A stretch of 9,289 nucleotides of DNA, from NCBI GenBank assembly GCA_031258915.1, contig JAIRMD010000160.1:1-9289 (forward strand), given 5' to 3'. A program made the translations under genes and the position numbers. Positions 1 through 6,644 of the stretch are shown here, piece by piece; the first letter of the stretch is position 1; every line of letters begins with the position of its first letter. The notes under the pieces are model-generated. The model had not been told where the DNA came from. It searched no databases and saw only the letters and a program-made list of their open reading frames with translations. This DNA comes from Prevotellaceae bacterium (lineage in GTDB: Bacteria > Bacteroidota > Bacteroidia > Bacteroidales > UBA932).

Positions 1-1767
1 GCGTTGGGCTTGTCGAGCGTAGCCAAGCGCAAAAGTGCGCTCAGCGAAAACATTATCATACAGTCTATCGGGTCGGCATCGGGAGTTGTGGTGGCGGGAG
101 CGATATTTACGCTGCCTGCGCTGTACATTTTGCAGGCTAAGTATCCGGAGATCACCGTTAACTTTTGGAAGATATTTCTCAGCTCGCTGCTGGGAGGCTG
201 CCTGGGGATTCTGCTCCTTATTCCTTTTCGCAAGTACTTTGTAAGCGACATGCACGGCAAGTATCCTTTTCCCGAGGCTACCGCTACTACGCAAGTGCTG
301 GCCAGCAAGTCGCAGCGCGGAGGTCAGGCAAAGCTGCTCGTGGTGAGCAGCCTCATCGGTGGGGCGTACGACTTTGTGGTGGCCACCTTTGGCGCGTGGA
401 GCGAGGTGTTCAGCAGCCGCGTGCTGGCGGCAGGCGCAGCGCTGGCCGACAAGGCCAAGGTGGTATTCAAAATCAACCTGAGCGCCGTGGTGCTTGGATT
501 CGGCTACATCGTAGGGCTAAAGTATGCCGCCATTATTTGCGCCGGCTCGCTTGCTGCATGGTACGTATTTATTCCAATGCTGGCGTACTTTGCCGATGGG
601 CAAACCGTTGCCGTAGGCACGGGCGTGGTAAAGCTGCTGGGCGAAATGAGCCCCGAAGAAATTTTTCGCACCTACGTGCGCAACGTTGGCATAGGCGGCA
701 TTGCTATGGCCGGCGTTGTCGGCATTATTCGCTCGGCGGGCATTATCAAATCGGCGGTGAGCTTGGCGGCCAGGGAGCTTGCCGGCAAAAGTAAAACCGC
801 GCCCCACGATAGGCGGACGCAGCGCGATTTGCCCATGAAGGTTGTGGCGCTGGGAACGCTGGCCTGCCTGCTGCTGGTGCTTGCCTTTTTTTACTTTGGC
901 GTAACCCACAACCTCACGCGCGCCGTTATTGGCCTGCTGGTGGTAGCGCTCATTGCGTTCCTGTTCACCACCGTTGCCGCCAACGCCATTGCCATTGTGG
1001 GCACCAACCCCGTAAGCGGCATGACGCTGATGACGCTGATTTTGGCCTCGCTGATTTTGACCGGCGCAGGCTTGTCGGGCACATCGGGCATGGCTGCCGC
1101 CCTCATTATTGGCGGGGTAGTGTGCACAGCCCTCGCCATGGCAGGCGGCTTCATTACCGACCTCAAAGTTGGCTACTGGCTCGGCGCTACTCCATATAAG
1201 CAGCAATCGCTCAAATTCTTAGGAGCATTCGTATCGGCGGCCACCATCGGCGGGGTGATGATAGTCCTCAACAAAACATACGGATTCACGGGCAGCGAGG
1301 CGCTGACAGCCCCTCACGCCAACGCTATGGCCGCCGTAGTAGAGCCGCTCATGAGCGGCCAGCAGGCGCCATGGCTGCTCTACGCCACCGGTGCCATGCT
1401 GGCGCTCATCCTTACCATGATTGGAGTACCTGCGCTGGCGTTTGCGCTGGGCATGTTCATTCCGCTGGAGCTGAACACCCCGCTGCTGATAGGCGGGCTG
1501 CTGAGCTGGTACGTGAAGGTCGGGAGCAAGGATGCCGCCCTCCGTCAGGCTCGCAGCGAGCGGGGAACGCTCATAGCATCCGGCTTTATTGCCGGCGGAG
1601 CGCTTTTTGGAGTGCTAAGCGCCCTGCTGAAATATTTAGGGTTTAGCTATGTAAATACTTCATGGACATCATCTTATCAGGCAGAAATTTTAGGGTTAGC
1701 CGTGTACGTTGCTTTAGCGGCCTACTTTACGTGGAGCTGCCTCAAAAAACCAAAAACGATTTGCTAA
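1..1767 (+). CDS. OPT family oligopeptide transporter, 5'-truncated by window edge
   Basis: This is an integral inner-membrane secondary transporter of the OPT family (the bacterial TIGR00733-like branch), whose members import small peptides or metal-chelating compounds, probably by proton symport. The open frame runs from base 1 and 588 residues are visible. The first in-frame TTG at position 4 is not a credible start, because the sequence already reads as family interior and bacterial members are usually over 600 residues, so several dozen N-terminal residues lie outside the window. Many hydrophobic segments are visible along the whole length. Family-like stretches include the region around residues 340-400, with glycine-rich helices followed by a TDLKVGYWLGATP segment typical of OPT proteins. 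The protein ends with a short basic tail. The substrate cannot be read from sequence. It is followed by a 96-bp AT-rich gap with no clear terminator hairpin. The family call is firm; the peptide specificity is presumed. Confidence 0.88.
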   Translation, partial: ALGLSSVAKRKSALSENIIIQSIGSASGVVVAGAIFTLPALYILQAKYPEITVNFWKIFLSSLLGGCLGILLLIPFRKYFVSDMHGKYPFPEATATTQVLASKSQRGGQAKLLVVSSLIGGAYDFVVATFGAWSEVFSSRVLAAGAALADKAKVVFKINLSAVVLGFGYIVGLKYAAIICAGSLAAWYVFIPMLAYFADGQTVAVGTGVVKLLGEMSPEEIFRTYVRNVGIGGIAMAGVVGIIRSAGIIKSAVSLAARELAGKSKTAPHDRRTQRDLPMKVVALGTLACLLLVLAFFYFGVTHNLTRAVIGLLVVALIAFLFTTVAANAIAIVGTNPVSGMTLMTLILASLILTGAGLSGTSGMAAALIIGGVVCTALAMAGGFITDLKVGYWLGATPYKQQSLKFLGAFVSAATIGGVMIVLNKTYGFTGSEALTAPHANAMAAVVEPLMSGQQAPWLLYATGAMLALILTMIGVPALAFALGMFIPLELNTPLLIGGLLSWYVKVGSKDAALRQARSERGTLIASGFIAGGALFGVLSALLKYLGFSYVNTSWTSSYQAEILGLAVYVALAAYFTWSCLKKPKTIC

Positions 1768-1824
1768 GGCATATTTTTTTACATCGTAGCTTCTAACTAT
1801 GAATTAACCATATATTCCAATCTT

Positions 1825-1832
1825 TATTTTTG
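1825..1832 (+). promoter_or_regulatory. Possible -7 promoter box for the PUR-like gene
   Basis: TATTTTTG matches the Bacteroidetes -7 consensus TAnnTTTG and lies 31 bp before the ATG at 1864. No TTTG-like -33 box is visible at the expected 17-23 bp upstream, and the surrounding DNA is AT-rich, so this could be chance. Confidence 0.3.
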
Positions 1833-1863
1833 AGGTTTAAATTCTTAACCAATCAAAACGTTC

Positions 1864-2208
1864 ATGGATGATTTTGAAGAGCACGATGGTGAAAGGCAGG
1901 AAGAGCTATTTTCCAAGCCTGTGAAAGCAGGGAAGCGCACCTACTTTTTTGACGTGAAGGCAACGCGCGAAGGCGATCTCTACCTCATCCTCTCCGAGAG
2001 TAAGAGGTTGATGAACAGGCAGGGCAAGTTCTCCTACGAGAAGCATAAGATTTTTCTTTTTCAGGAAGATTTTGAAAAGTTTCTTGCAGGCTTGAACGAA
2101 GCGCTGGACTACATTGCGGGCAACGCCTCTACAAGGCAATTCGGCGCCGGGCAGAAGGAAAGGCCCAGCTTCTCCGACGTCAGCTTTGAGGAGCTGAGAG
2201 AAAGGTAG
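1864..2208 (+). CDS. DUF3276 / PUR-alpha-like nucleic acid-binding protein
   Basis: This small protein of 114 residues belongs to the DUF3276 family, found mainly in Bacteroidetes and related to the PUR fold of eukaryotic Pur-alpha and the Borrelia regulator BpuR. Those relatives bind single-stranded DNA or RNA. The PUR-like repeat covers about residues 13-85: an EELFSKPVKAGKRTYFFDVK strand pair, then a DLYLILSESKR strand, a basic segment ending in KHKIFLFQEDF, and the helix KFLAGLNEALDYI. This strand-strand-strand-helix order is diagnostic. One repeat is present, so a dimer would be needed to form a full PUR domain (inference). The C-terminal 30 residues are polar and probably flexible. The ATG at 1864 is the natural start; no Shine-Dalgarno is visible, as is normal in this phylum. 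It ends 17 bp from the stop of the convergent unknown gene. The cellular target is unknown. Confidence 0.85.
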   Translation: MDDFEEHDGERQEELFSKPVKAGKRTYFFDVKATREGDLYLILSESKRLMNRQGKFSYEKHKIFLFQEDFEKFLAGLNEALDYIAGNASTRQFGAGQKERPSFSDVSFEELRER

Positions 2209-2225
2209 CTGCGCGTAGCACACCG

Positions 2226-2993
2226 CTAACTGCCTGGCGCACGCTGCTGCCACGCGCCGCAGGATTCGGGGCTTTCTCCTTTCAGAAGCTTATCCAGCTC
2301 CTCGTCCGAGAGGCGCGAGATGTTTGTTATAACCTCCTGCTGACTTATAAAAACCCCCAGCTCGTTGCTGGCGTTTTTTGCGTTGCGTATCACCACAACG
2401 GGCGAAAGCGTAATCGGCGTAAGGAGGAGTATTTTTGCGTACTTGCCGGAAAACTCCAGCTGCTCTACCACGGCGCCCTGCTCCTTACATGCCAGCATCA
2501 GCTCTTCGCGCAGCAGGTGCTGCTCTGTTGCGCTCCACGCTTGCCCCGATACGGTTATCAGCGCTGCAAAGTAGCGAATTTTGTTGCCCTCGCCCCCCAT
2601 GCCGCTTGCCACCATCGCATGGCGCTCGCCAAGCAGCGCCGCCTCGATGTTGGTGCGGCACTGGTATACGCACATGGAGACAAAACCTTTCTCCTCTTCG
2701 GGGCAGCTCTTCTCATACTGCTCCAGCTTGCGCAGCACATCCACCTCCTCGGACATCGAAAGCCACGCCAGCATACGCTTGCGGTATTCCAGCGACACGC
2801 TGGGATCAAAAGTCTTTCTTCTGTGAATATTCGCCAGCGCCTCTGCGTTAGTCCCCTGAAAAATTTCAGAGAGCAAGCCGAAATACTCCATCTGAGTTTT
2901 CATGTCAAGCTGTAAATCAACAACTTTTATTTTATACGGGTAGCGCTGGAAAAAATCCAGTGGGTTGTTTGTATTTTCGTAAATGTACTGCAT
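2226..2993 (-). CDS. Unrecognised conserved-looking protein, 255 aa
   Basis: I do not recognise this family. The product is a soluble-looking 255-residue protein with no signal peptide or membrane segment. The N-terminal part (about residues 1-120) is mostly helical and charged, with aromatic residues near the start and scattered cysteines (residues about 95-115). The second part, from about residue 130, reads as alternating strands and helices: a hydrophobic strand (IRYFAALITV), a helix rich in Glu and Leu, then two strands (VVEQLEF and YAKILLLTPI) and a final strand ending in RNAKN. The tail includes a short acidic helix (SRLSDEELDKLLKG). The ATG at 2993 is the only good start. A near-match to the -7 box (TATCTTTA on the minus strand, 3020-3027) lies just upstream without a -33 box. 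It is transcribed in the same direction as murU, 121 bp downstream of it, but nothing proves a shared function. The reading frame is well supported by length and codon use. Confidence 0.75.
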   Translation of the reverse strand: MQYIYENTNNPLDFFQRYPYKIKVVDLQLDMKTQMEYFGLLSEIFQGTNAEALANIHRRKTFDPSVSLEYRKRMLAWLSMSEEVDVLRKLEQYEKSCPEEEKGFVSMCVYQCRTNIEAALLGERHAMVASGMGGEGNKIRYFAALITVSGQAWSATEQHLLREELMLACKEQGAVVEQLEFSGKYAKILLLTPITLSPVVVIRNAKNASNELGVFISQQEVITNISRLSDEELDKLLKGESPESCGAWQQRAPGS

Positions 2994-3114
2994 AAGCTAT
3001 TTTGTATATTTTCAACGCGTAAAGATATAAAGTTTTTTTGGAAAAAAGTGCAGGTTGCATTTTACTGCTGGCTGTTTTCTCCCAAAGCAGCTGTTTTTTT
3101 GGCATAAAATTGTA

Positions 3115-3843
3115 TTATTGAGTTGATATTATGCTATTTGCCTCCTTCAACATTTCGGGAGTACCTACATCCAGCCATTGCTCTCCCTGCATGTAGTACC
3201 CCATAATGCAGCGGGAGGAGGCGAGCGACAGGTAAACGTCAACTATCGAAAAATTACCGCAAAACGCGTGCAGGTGCGAAAAGATTTCCGGGCTTACCAC
3301 GTGTATTCCGCTAAATGCCAAAGGAATAAGCGTTTCAGAGGAAGGCAGCGGCCTGCGCTCTTCGCCCGTACTCACGTTACGCCACCCGTGCAGGCGATGG
3401 CTTGCATCGAATAGGAAGTAGCGCGACGTGCTGCGGTGGCTCACGGCTAAGGTGGCCAGCACGTTCGTTTTCTGGTGCTGCGCGTAAACCTGCTGCACGT
3501 CGAGCGAGGTAATAATATCAACGTTGTATATCAAAAAAGGTTCCCCGTCGTCAAAGAAACATGCGGCATGTTTCAGCCCGCCGCCGGTATCGAGCAGCTG
3601 CTCGCGCTCGTCCGAAATCGTAACGTCAAGCCCAAAGCTTTTGCGGCTTCGCAAAAAATCTTCTACCATGTCGGCCTTGTCGTGCACGTTGACAATAAAT
3701 TTGGTAACGCCCTGCGCCGCCAAATGCTTCAGGTTGTACTCCAGCAGCGGCACGCCGCCAACAGCAACCAGCGCTTTGGGCAGGCTGTCGGTAATTGGTT
3801 TAAGGCGCGTACCCAAACCTGCCGCAAGAATTAAGGCTCTCAT
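3115..3843 (-). CDS. murU: MurU-like sugar-1-phosphate nucleotidyltransferase (MurNAc-1-P uridylyltransferase)
   Basis: This 242-residue cytoplasmic enzyme has the nucleotidyltransferase fold of the RfbA/MurU group. In the pathway described in Pseudomonas, MurU condenses MurNAc-alpha-1-phosphate with UTP to give UDP-MurNAc and pyrophosphate, feeding recycled cell-wall sugar back into peptidoglycan synthesis. Visible motifs are the nucleotide-binding loop LILAAGLGTRLKPIT (residues 4-18) with PK at 22-23, the DTGGG sugar/uridine loop at 85-89, a metal-binding aspartate in YNVD (Asp109), the FSGIHVV strand near 177-183, and the second metal aspartate in WLDVGTPE (Asp225). The length is slightly above the roughly 220 residues of pseudomonad MurU, and there is no C-terminal acyltransferase domain, which argues against GlmU. 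It lies 143 bp downstream of the AmgK-like kinase on the same strand, as amgK and murU are neighbours elsewhere, which strongly supports MurU over a generic mannose or glucose pyrophosphorylase. Confidence 0.82.
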   Translation of the reverse strand: MRALILAAGLGTRLKPITDSLPKALVAVGGVPLLEYNLKHLAAQGVTKFIVNVHDKADMVEDFLRSRKSFGLDVTISDEREQLLDTGGGLKHAACFFDDGEPFLIYNVDIITSLDVQQVYAQHQKTNVLATLAVSHRSTSRYFLFDASHRLHGWRNVSTGEERRPLPSSETLIPLAFSGIHVVSPEIFSHLHAFCGNFSIVDVYLSLASSRCIMGYYMQGEQWLDVGTPEMLKEANSIISTQ

Positions 3844-3877
3844 ACAATGGCTGTTTTACGTTTTTACTAATGCTAAT

Positions 3878-3885
3878 CAAAGGTA
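3878..3885 (-). promoter_or_regulatory. Possible -7 box upstream of murU
   Basis: On the minus strand this reads TACCTTTG, matching TAnnTTTG, about 35 bp before the murU ATG. The expected -33 position contains no TTTG and falls in the GC-rich palindrome. It may let murU be transcribed independently of the kinase gene, but support is only the single box. Confidence 0.35.
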
Positions 3886-3902
3886 GAAGTATTCGCCGTT
3901 AC

Positions 3903-3948
3903 GCCCTCAGCTCCGCCCCTCTCCGTAAGGAGAGGCTGGGGGTAAGGC
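3903..3948. repeat. REP-like imperfect palindrome between kinase and murU genes
   Basis: The core is a perfect 7-bp inverted repeat CCTCTCC / GGAGAGG (3918-3924 and 3929-3935) around a 4-nt loop, flanked by imperfectly complementary C-rich and G-rich arms that extend the palindrome to about 46 bp. Its wording resembles the dispersed CCCTCTCC...GGAGAGGG-CTGGGGGT extragenic elements seen in many bacterial genomes, including Bacteroidetes. Only one copy is in this window. It is not followed by a T tract on the minus strand, so it is not an obvious intrinsic terminator. Confidence 0.55.
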
Positions 3949-3986
3949 TTCTACGCTTGCCAGAACCACTCATATCAAACGATTTA

Positions 3987-5432
3987 TCAGGGAATATTTT
4001 TCAAAATAGCTGCTATCCTCTGCTCACGGTGCCTCACCTCTACCTCTGCCTGCGGGTATTTTTGGTTCAGGCGCTCGGCCATGCGCTGCGCCGCGTACAC
4101 CGAGCGGTGCTGCCCGCCCGTGCACCCAAAGCCTACCATAAGGTGGCGAAAGCCGCGCGCAAGGTAGCGCTCCACCGCCGCATCCACCAGCGATGAGGCG
4201 TGCTGCAGCAATTCGGCCATCTGCCGGTTGCCATCCAAGAATTGCGCTACCGGCGCATCCAAGCCCGTAAGCAGGCGAAACTCCTCCTGCCTGCCGGGGT
4301 TGAAAATGCTGCGGCAGTCGAAAATAAAGCCCCCTCCGTTGCCCGAGCTGTCATCGGGAATCCCGCAGCGGTACGAGAAGCTGCAAACCTGCACGCGCAG
4401 CACATCCGGCTGCTGCTGCTGCCGCGCCGCTGGGCGCTTTTGCGCTATCAGGCGCAGCAGCGTGCCGGCGAGGTAAGAAACCTCCAAGCCGGCAGGCAGC
4501 TGCGTAAGCAGCCGCCCCATGTTCTCCAGCGCAAAAGGAACGCTCTGCAAAAAGTGCTCCTTCCGCTCAAAATATCCACGAAATCCGTATGCGCCAAGCA
4601 CCTGCAGCGTGCGCAAAAGAGCGTACGCAGGCAGCTTCTGCTCAAAAGCGGCAGCGTCAACCTTCGCGTAGCGTGCGGCGGCCTGAAGGTAGGCTCGCAG
4701 CAGCTCTTTACGCAGGGCATCAGGAAAATTTGCCTTAGCCTGATACAGAAACGAAGCCACATCGTAGTGCGGCACGCCTTTCCTGCCGCCCTGAAAATCT
4801 ATGAAGTAAGGTTTACCCTCGTGCCACATCACGTTGCGCGACTGAAAATCGCGGTACATGAAGCAGCTGTTTTTCTCGGCGGCCAAGTACTCTACCAGCC
4901 GCCCAAAATCCGCCTCCAGCTTGGCCTCGTCAACATCTTCCATGTTGGGCTTGAGGAAGCAATACTTGAAGTAGCTCAAATCCCAAGCAATCGTGTCCCG
5001 CCCAAACTTAGCCTGCGGGTAGCAGAGCGTATAGTCAAGCCCCTGCGCACCCTCATACTGTATTTTTGCCAGCGCAGCAATGGCGGTAAGCAGCGCCGCC
5101 TTCTCGTCCGGCGAAAATTGTCCGGCTTCGCGCCCCGCAGCAATGAGGCCAAACAGCGAGACATCGCCCAAATCCTGCTGAAGGTAGCACTCGCCACGCT
5201 CCGAGACAGCCAGCACGCGCGGCACAGGCAGCTGCTTGGCGGCAAAGTGCTGCGCAAGGTCGATAAAAGCCTTGTTCTCCGAAATATTGCTGCTGTGGCA
5301 TCCTACCGCAGCTTTGGTAGCAGACGCAAGGCGAAAGTAGCGCCTGTTCGACCCTGCCTGCGTGAGCTCCTGCGACGAAACCAGCCGCTCCCCGCTCCAC
5401 AGCTCAAATGTATCAACCAACTTATGCAACAT
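3987..5432 (-). CDS. amgK: AmgK-like amino-sugar kinase fused to RapZ C-terminal domain
   Basis: This 481-residue protein has two domains. Residues 1 to about 335 form an APH-type (aminoglycoside phosphotransferase fold) kinase: a nucleotide-loop-like GSNRRYFRL (27-35), the catalytic loop YRDFQSRN (193-200, catalytic Asp195 and Asn200), and the metal aspartate in IDFQ (Asp212). AmgK phosphorylates MurNAc and GlcNAc at C1, and the adjacent murU supports that role. After a Gln-rich linker (about 334-341), residues 346-481 match the C-terminal domain of E. coli RapZ: CGIPDD, FIFDCR..FNP, TGLDAPVAQFLD, GCTGGQHRSVY (436-446) and a late RHRE. That domain in RapZ binds glucosamine-6-phosphate and small RNAs. 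The P-loop ATPase half of RapZ is absent. The ATG at 5432 is preferred over an in-frame ATG at 5498, because a good promoter (5450-5478) lies between them and the intervening residues have no family character. The catalytic loop has Tyr where classical APH enzymes have His. Exact substrate is inferred. Confidence 0.85.
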   Translation of the reverse strand: MLHKLVDTFELWSGERLVSSQELTQAGSNRRYFRLASATKAAVGCHSSNISENKAFIDLAQHFAAKQLPVPRVLAVSERGECYLQQDLGDVSLFGLIAAGREAGQFSPDEKAALLTAIAALAKIQYEGAQGLDYTLCYPQAKFGRDTIAWDLSYFKYCFLKPNMEDVDEAKLEADFGRLVEYLAAEKNSCFMYRDFQSRNVMWHEGKPYFIDFQGGRKGVPHYDVASFLYQAKANFPDALRKELLRAYLQAAARYAKVDAAAFEQKLPAYALLRTLQVLGAYGFRGYFERKEHFLQSVPFALENMGRLLTQLPAGLEVSYLAGTLLRLIAQKRPAARQQQQPDVLRVQVCSFSYRCGIPDDSSGNGGGFIFDCRSIFNPGRQEEFRLLTGLDAPVAQFLDGNRQMAELLQHASSLVDAAVERYLARGFRHLMVGFGCTGGQHRSVYAAQRMAERLNQKYPQAEVEVRHREQRIAAILKNIP

Positions 5433-5449
5433 GATAAAATATGAGGTAG

Positions 5450-5478
5450 CAAAGATATGCAATATATTCATACCGCAA
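5450..5478 (-). promoter_or_regulatory. Bacteroidetes-type promoter of the amgK-rapZ fusion gene
   Basis: Read on the minus strand, TTG (5478-5476) is followed after 18 bp by TATCTTTG (5457-5450), a perfect TAnnTTTG -7 box with a three-of-four match to the TTTG -33 box. Transcription would start roughly 10 nt before the ATG at 5432. This gives a short leader and rules out the longer reading frame that begins at 5498. Confidence 0.6.
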
Positions 5479-5557
5479 TGCTTTTTTATACCAATCACAA
5501 TTTAGTTTAATGTGTATCAAGTTAGTATAAACACAAAAAAATGTCGCAAATTTTTGC

Positions 5558-5565
5558 TATATTTG
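5558..5565 (+). promoter_or_regulatory. -7 promoter box upstream of the exported protein gene
   Basis: TATATTTG matches TAnnTTTG exactly and sits within the 13-nt string TTGCTATATTTGC (5554-5566), which occurs again in the tRNA-Glu promoter. No clear -33 box lies upstream. The predicted leader before the ATG at 5674 is about 100 nt. Confidence 0.45.
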
Positions 5566-5673
5566 CGCGATATGCCTACGGCGAAAAGCATTCTCTTTCC
5601 GCTTACGGTTGGTGGCTACAACTTTTTGTTATACAGCCAAATAATAAAAACAACACTTAAAAATCAAAAGTAA

Positions 5674-6540
5674 ATGAAGCGTATATTTATTGCCATCTCA
5701 ATGCTGGTGGCGTTAGGACAAGCCCACGCAGCAGAACGTCGCGTAGCTACGGCCGGCGAGCTCGCGACTTTTTTCAAATCGACCACCTACGTGGTAACCA
5801 CCAACGACAACATCATCTTCGATGCGTTTTTGAATGATGCCGTCAAGCACTTTTGGACGGTAACCCCCTACAAGGTGGTGGATAAAGGCGAGTTTGACGC
5901 TCTGCGCACCGACGAAAACAGCTCGTTTTTGCTGGTAACCAAAGTGACGGAAAGCAGGGATAAGCTCAAGCGCCCGTACCTCTACCTGAGCCTGCTCATG
6001 GGAAGCAAGGAATCCGACAGCAGCTTGGATATGATGCCGGAGGTTGCCTCAATTCCGTTAGCCTGCGAAACAGCCGACGGCAAAATTTCCGCAATGATGC
6101 TCAGCCCAATGGTTATTTTTGTGCAAAAACATGCCGAAAACATTAAGGAGCAATCGTTTAAGGACAAGCTAATGGCCAGCTTTCAGCAGCGCTTGCAGGC
6201 GTATAACTACAACATGCCACAGCTCAAAGGGAAAACCATTTACATCAGCAAAAGCGATGTTGACGTTAAGGTGAATATTCGTGAAATGGAGGCAAGGCAC
6301 GGCAACATCTTCCGCTTTGTAGAGGAAGATGATATTGCCCGCGTGGTGAGCGAAAAAGAAGCCAACGCAGCGGTAGCCTTCACCGTATACCCGCAAGGCG
6401 CCGAAAAAGGCGCGTACGGCTACAAAATGATCATGGATGTGGACGGTGCGCTTTACTACTACTACTACGAAACCAAACCCAAAAACTTCCTGCTCCAAAA
6501 AAATGACTTTGAGATGATTCTTAGCAACGTGGGAGCTTAG
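5674..6540 (+). CDS. Exported protein of unknown function, 288 aa
   Basis: I do not recognise this family. The N-terminus is a classical signal peptide: MKR, a hydrophobic core (IFIAISMLVALG) and an AHA cleavage motif, giving predicted cleavage near residue 19/20. There is no lipobox cysteine, so the mature protein should be soluble in the periplasm or loosely attached. The mature chain has no further strong membrane helix. It begins with a helix (ATAGELATFFKS), then alternating hydrophobic strands and polar helices. A central segment (about residues 139-150, MMLSPMVIFVQK) is hydrophobic but short. Near the C-terminus five consecutive Tyr codons (all TAC) encode LYYYYYE. The ATG at 5674 is favoured because the signal peptide begins there and an in-frame TAA lies immediately before it. 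The gene is flanked by a promoter box upstream and an 8-bp hairpin just after the stop, so it is probably a single transcription unit. Function is unknown. Confidence 0.75.
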   Translation: MKRIFIAISMLVALGQAHAAERRVATAGELATFFKSTTYVVTTNDNIIFDAFLNDAVKHFWTVTPYKVVDKGEFDALRTDENSSFLLVTKVTESRDKLKRPYLYLSLLMGSKESDSSLDMMPEVASIPLACETADGKISAMMLSPMVIFVQKHAENIKEQSFKDKLMASFQQRLQAYNYNMPQLKGKTIYISKSDVDVKVNIREMEARHGNIFRFVEEDDIARVVSEKEANAAVAFTVYPQGAEKGAYGYKMIMDVDGALYYYYYETKPKNFLLQKNDFEMILSNVGA

Positions 6541-6544
6541 GAGT

Positions 6545-6566
6545 TATACTGCCCGCGTGCAGTATA
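6545..6566 (+). terminator. Hairpin just after the exported protein gene
   Basis: A perfect 8-bp inverted repeat TATACTGC / GCAGTATA (6545-6552 and 6559-6566) with a 6-nt loop begins 5 bp after the stop codon. No T tract follows, so it may act as a 3'-end stabiliser or a weak or factor-assisted terminator. Confidence 0.45.
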
Positions 6567-6610
6567 TCCGGATTATTTCGCTTCGCTCACAATGAGAGTG
6601 CGCTTACCGA

Positions 6611-6634
6611 AATTTTTGAATTTTTGAATTTTTG
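6611..6634 (+). repeat. Three tandem copies of AATTTTTG ahead of ettA
   Basis: The octamer AATTTTTG is repeated three times without mismatch, ending 10 bp before the ettA ATG. It lies in the 5' leader or promoter region. Each copy ends in TTTTTG, so a copy could contribute to a TTTG promoter element, but no full promoter can be assigned. Confidence 0.8.
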
Positions 6635-6644
6635 AATAAAAAGC

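Noticed and set aside
517..1206. A 229-codon open frame on the minus strand opposite the OPT transporter
   Set aside because: It is antisense to strongly supported membrane-protein coding sequence and its composition (Ala, Gly, His, Asn, Gln) is that of a shadow frame.
1634..1702. Two TTTAGGG / TTAGGG telomere-like words near the end of the OPT gene
   Set aside because: They lie in coding sequence, are not tandem and are expected by chance in this AT-richer 3' end.
3071..3100. Hairpin plus T7 on the plus strand between murU and the unknown gene
   Set aside because: It looks like a terminator with a bulged stem (GCTGTTT with AAAGCAGC), but no plus-strand gene ends nearby, and on the minus strand the T run is on the wrong side.
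4200..5444. A 414-codon open frame on the plus strand, antisense to the kinase-RapZ fusion
   Set aside because: It mirrors the fusion gene, shows no recognisable domain and is rich in Arg, Gln and Leu as expected from antisense of GC-rich codons. The minus-strand gene has clear motifs.
5433..5498. N-terminal extension of the kinase to the ATG at 5498
   Set aside because: The extension has no kinase character, and a good promoter lies inside it, so transcripts would not contain the upstream start.
5511..5535. TGTGT / ACACA inverted repeat upstream of the exported protein promoter
   Set aside because: Only 5 bp per arm in AT-rich DNA; too weak to call an operator.
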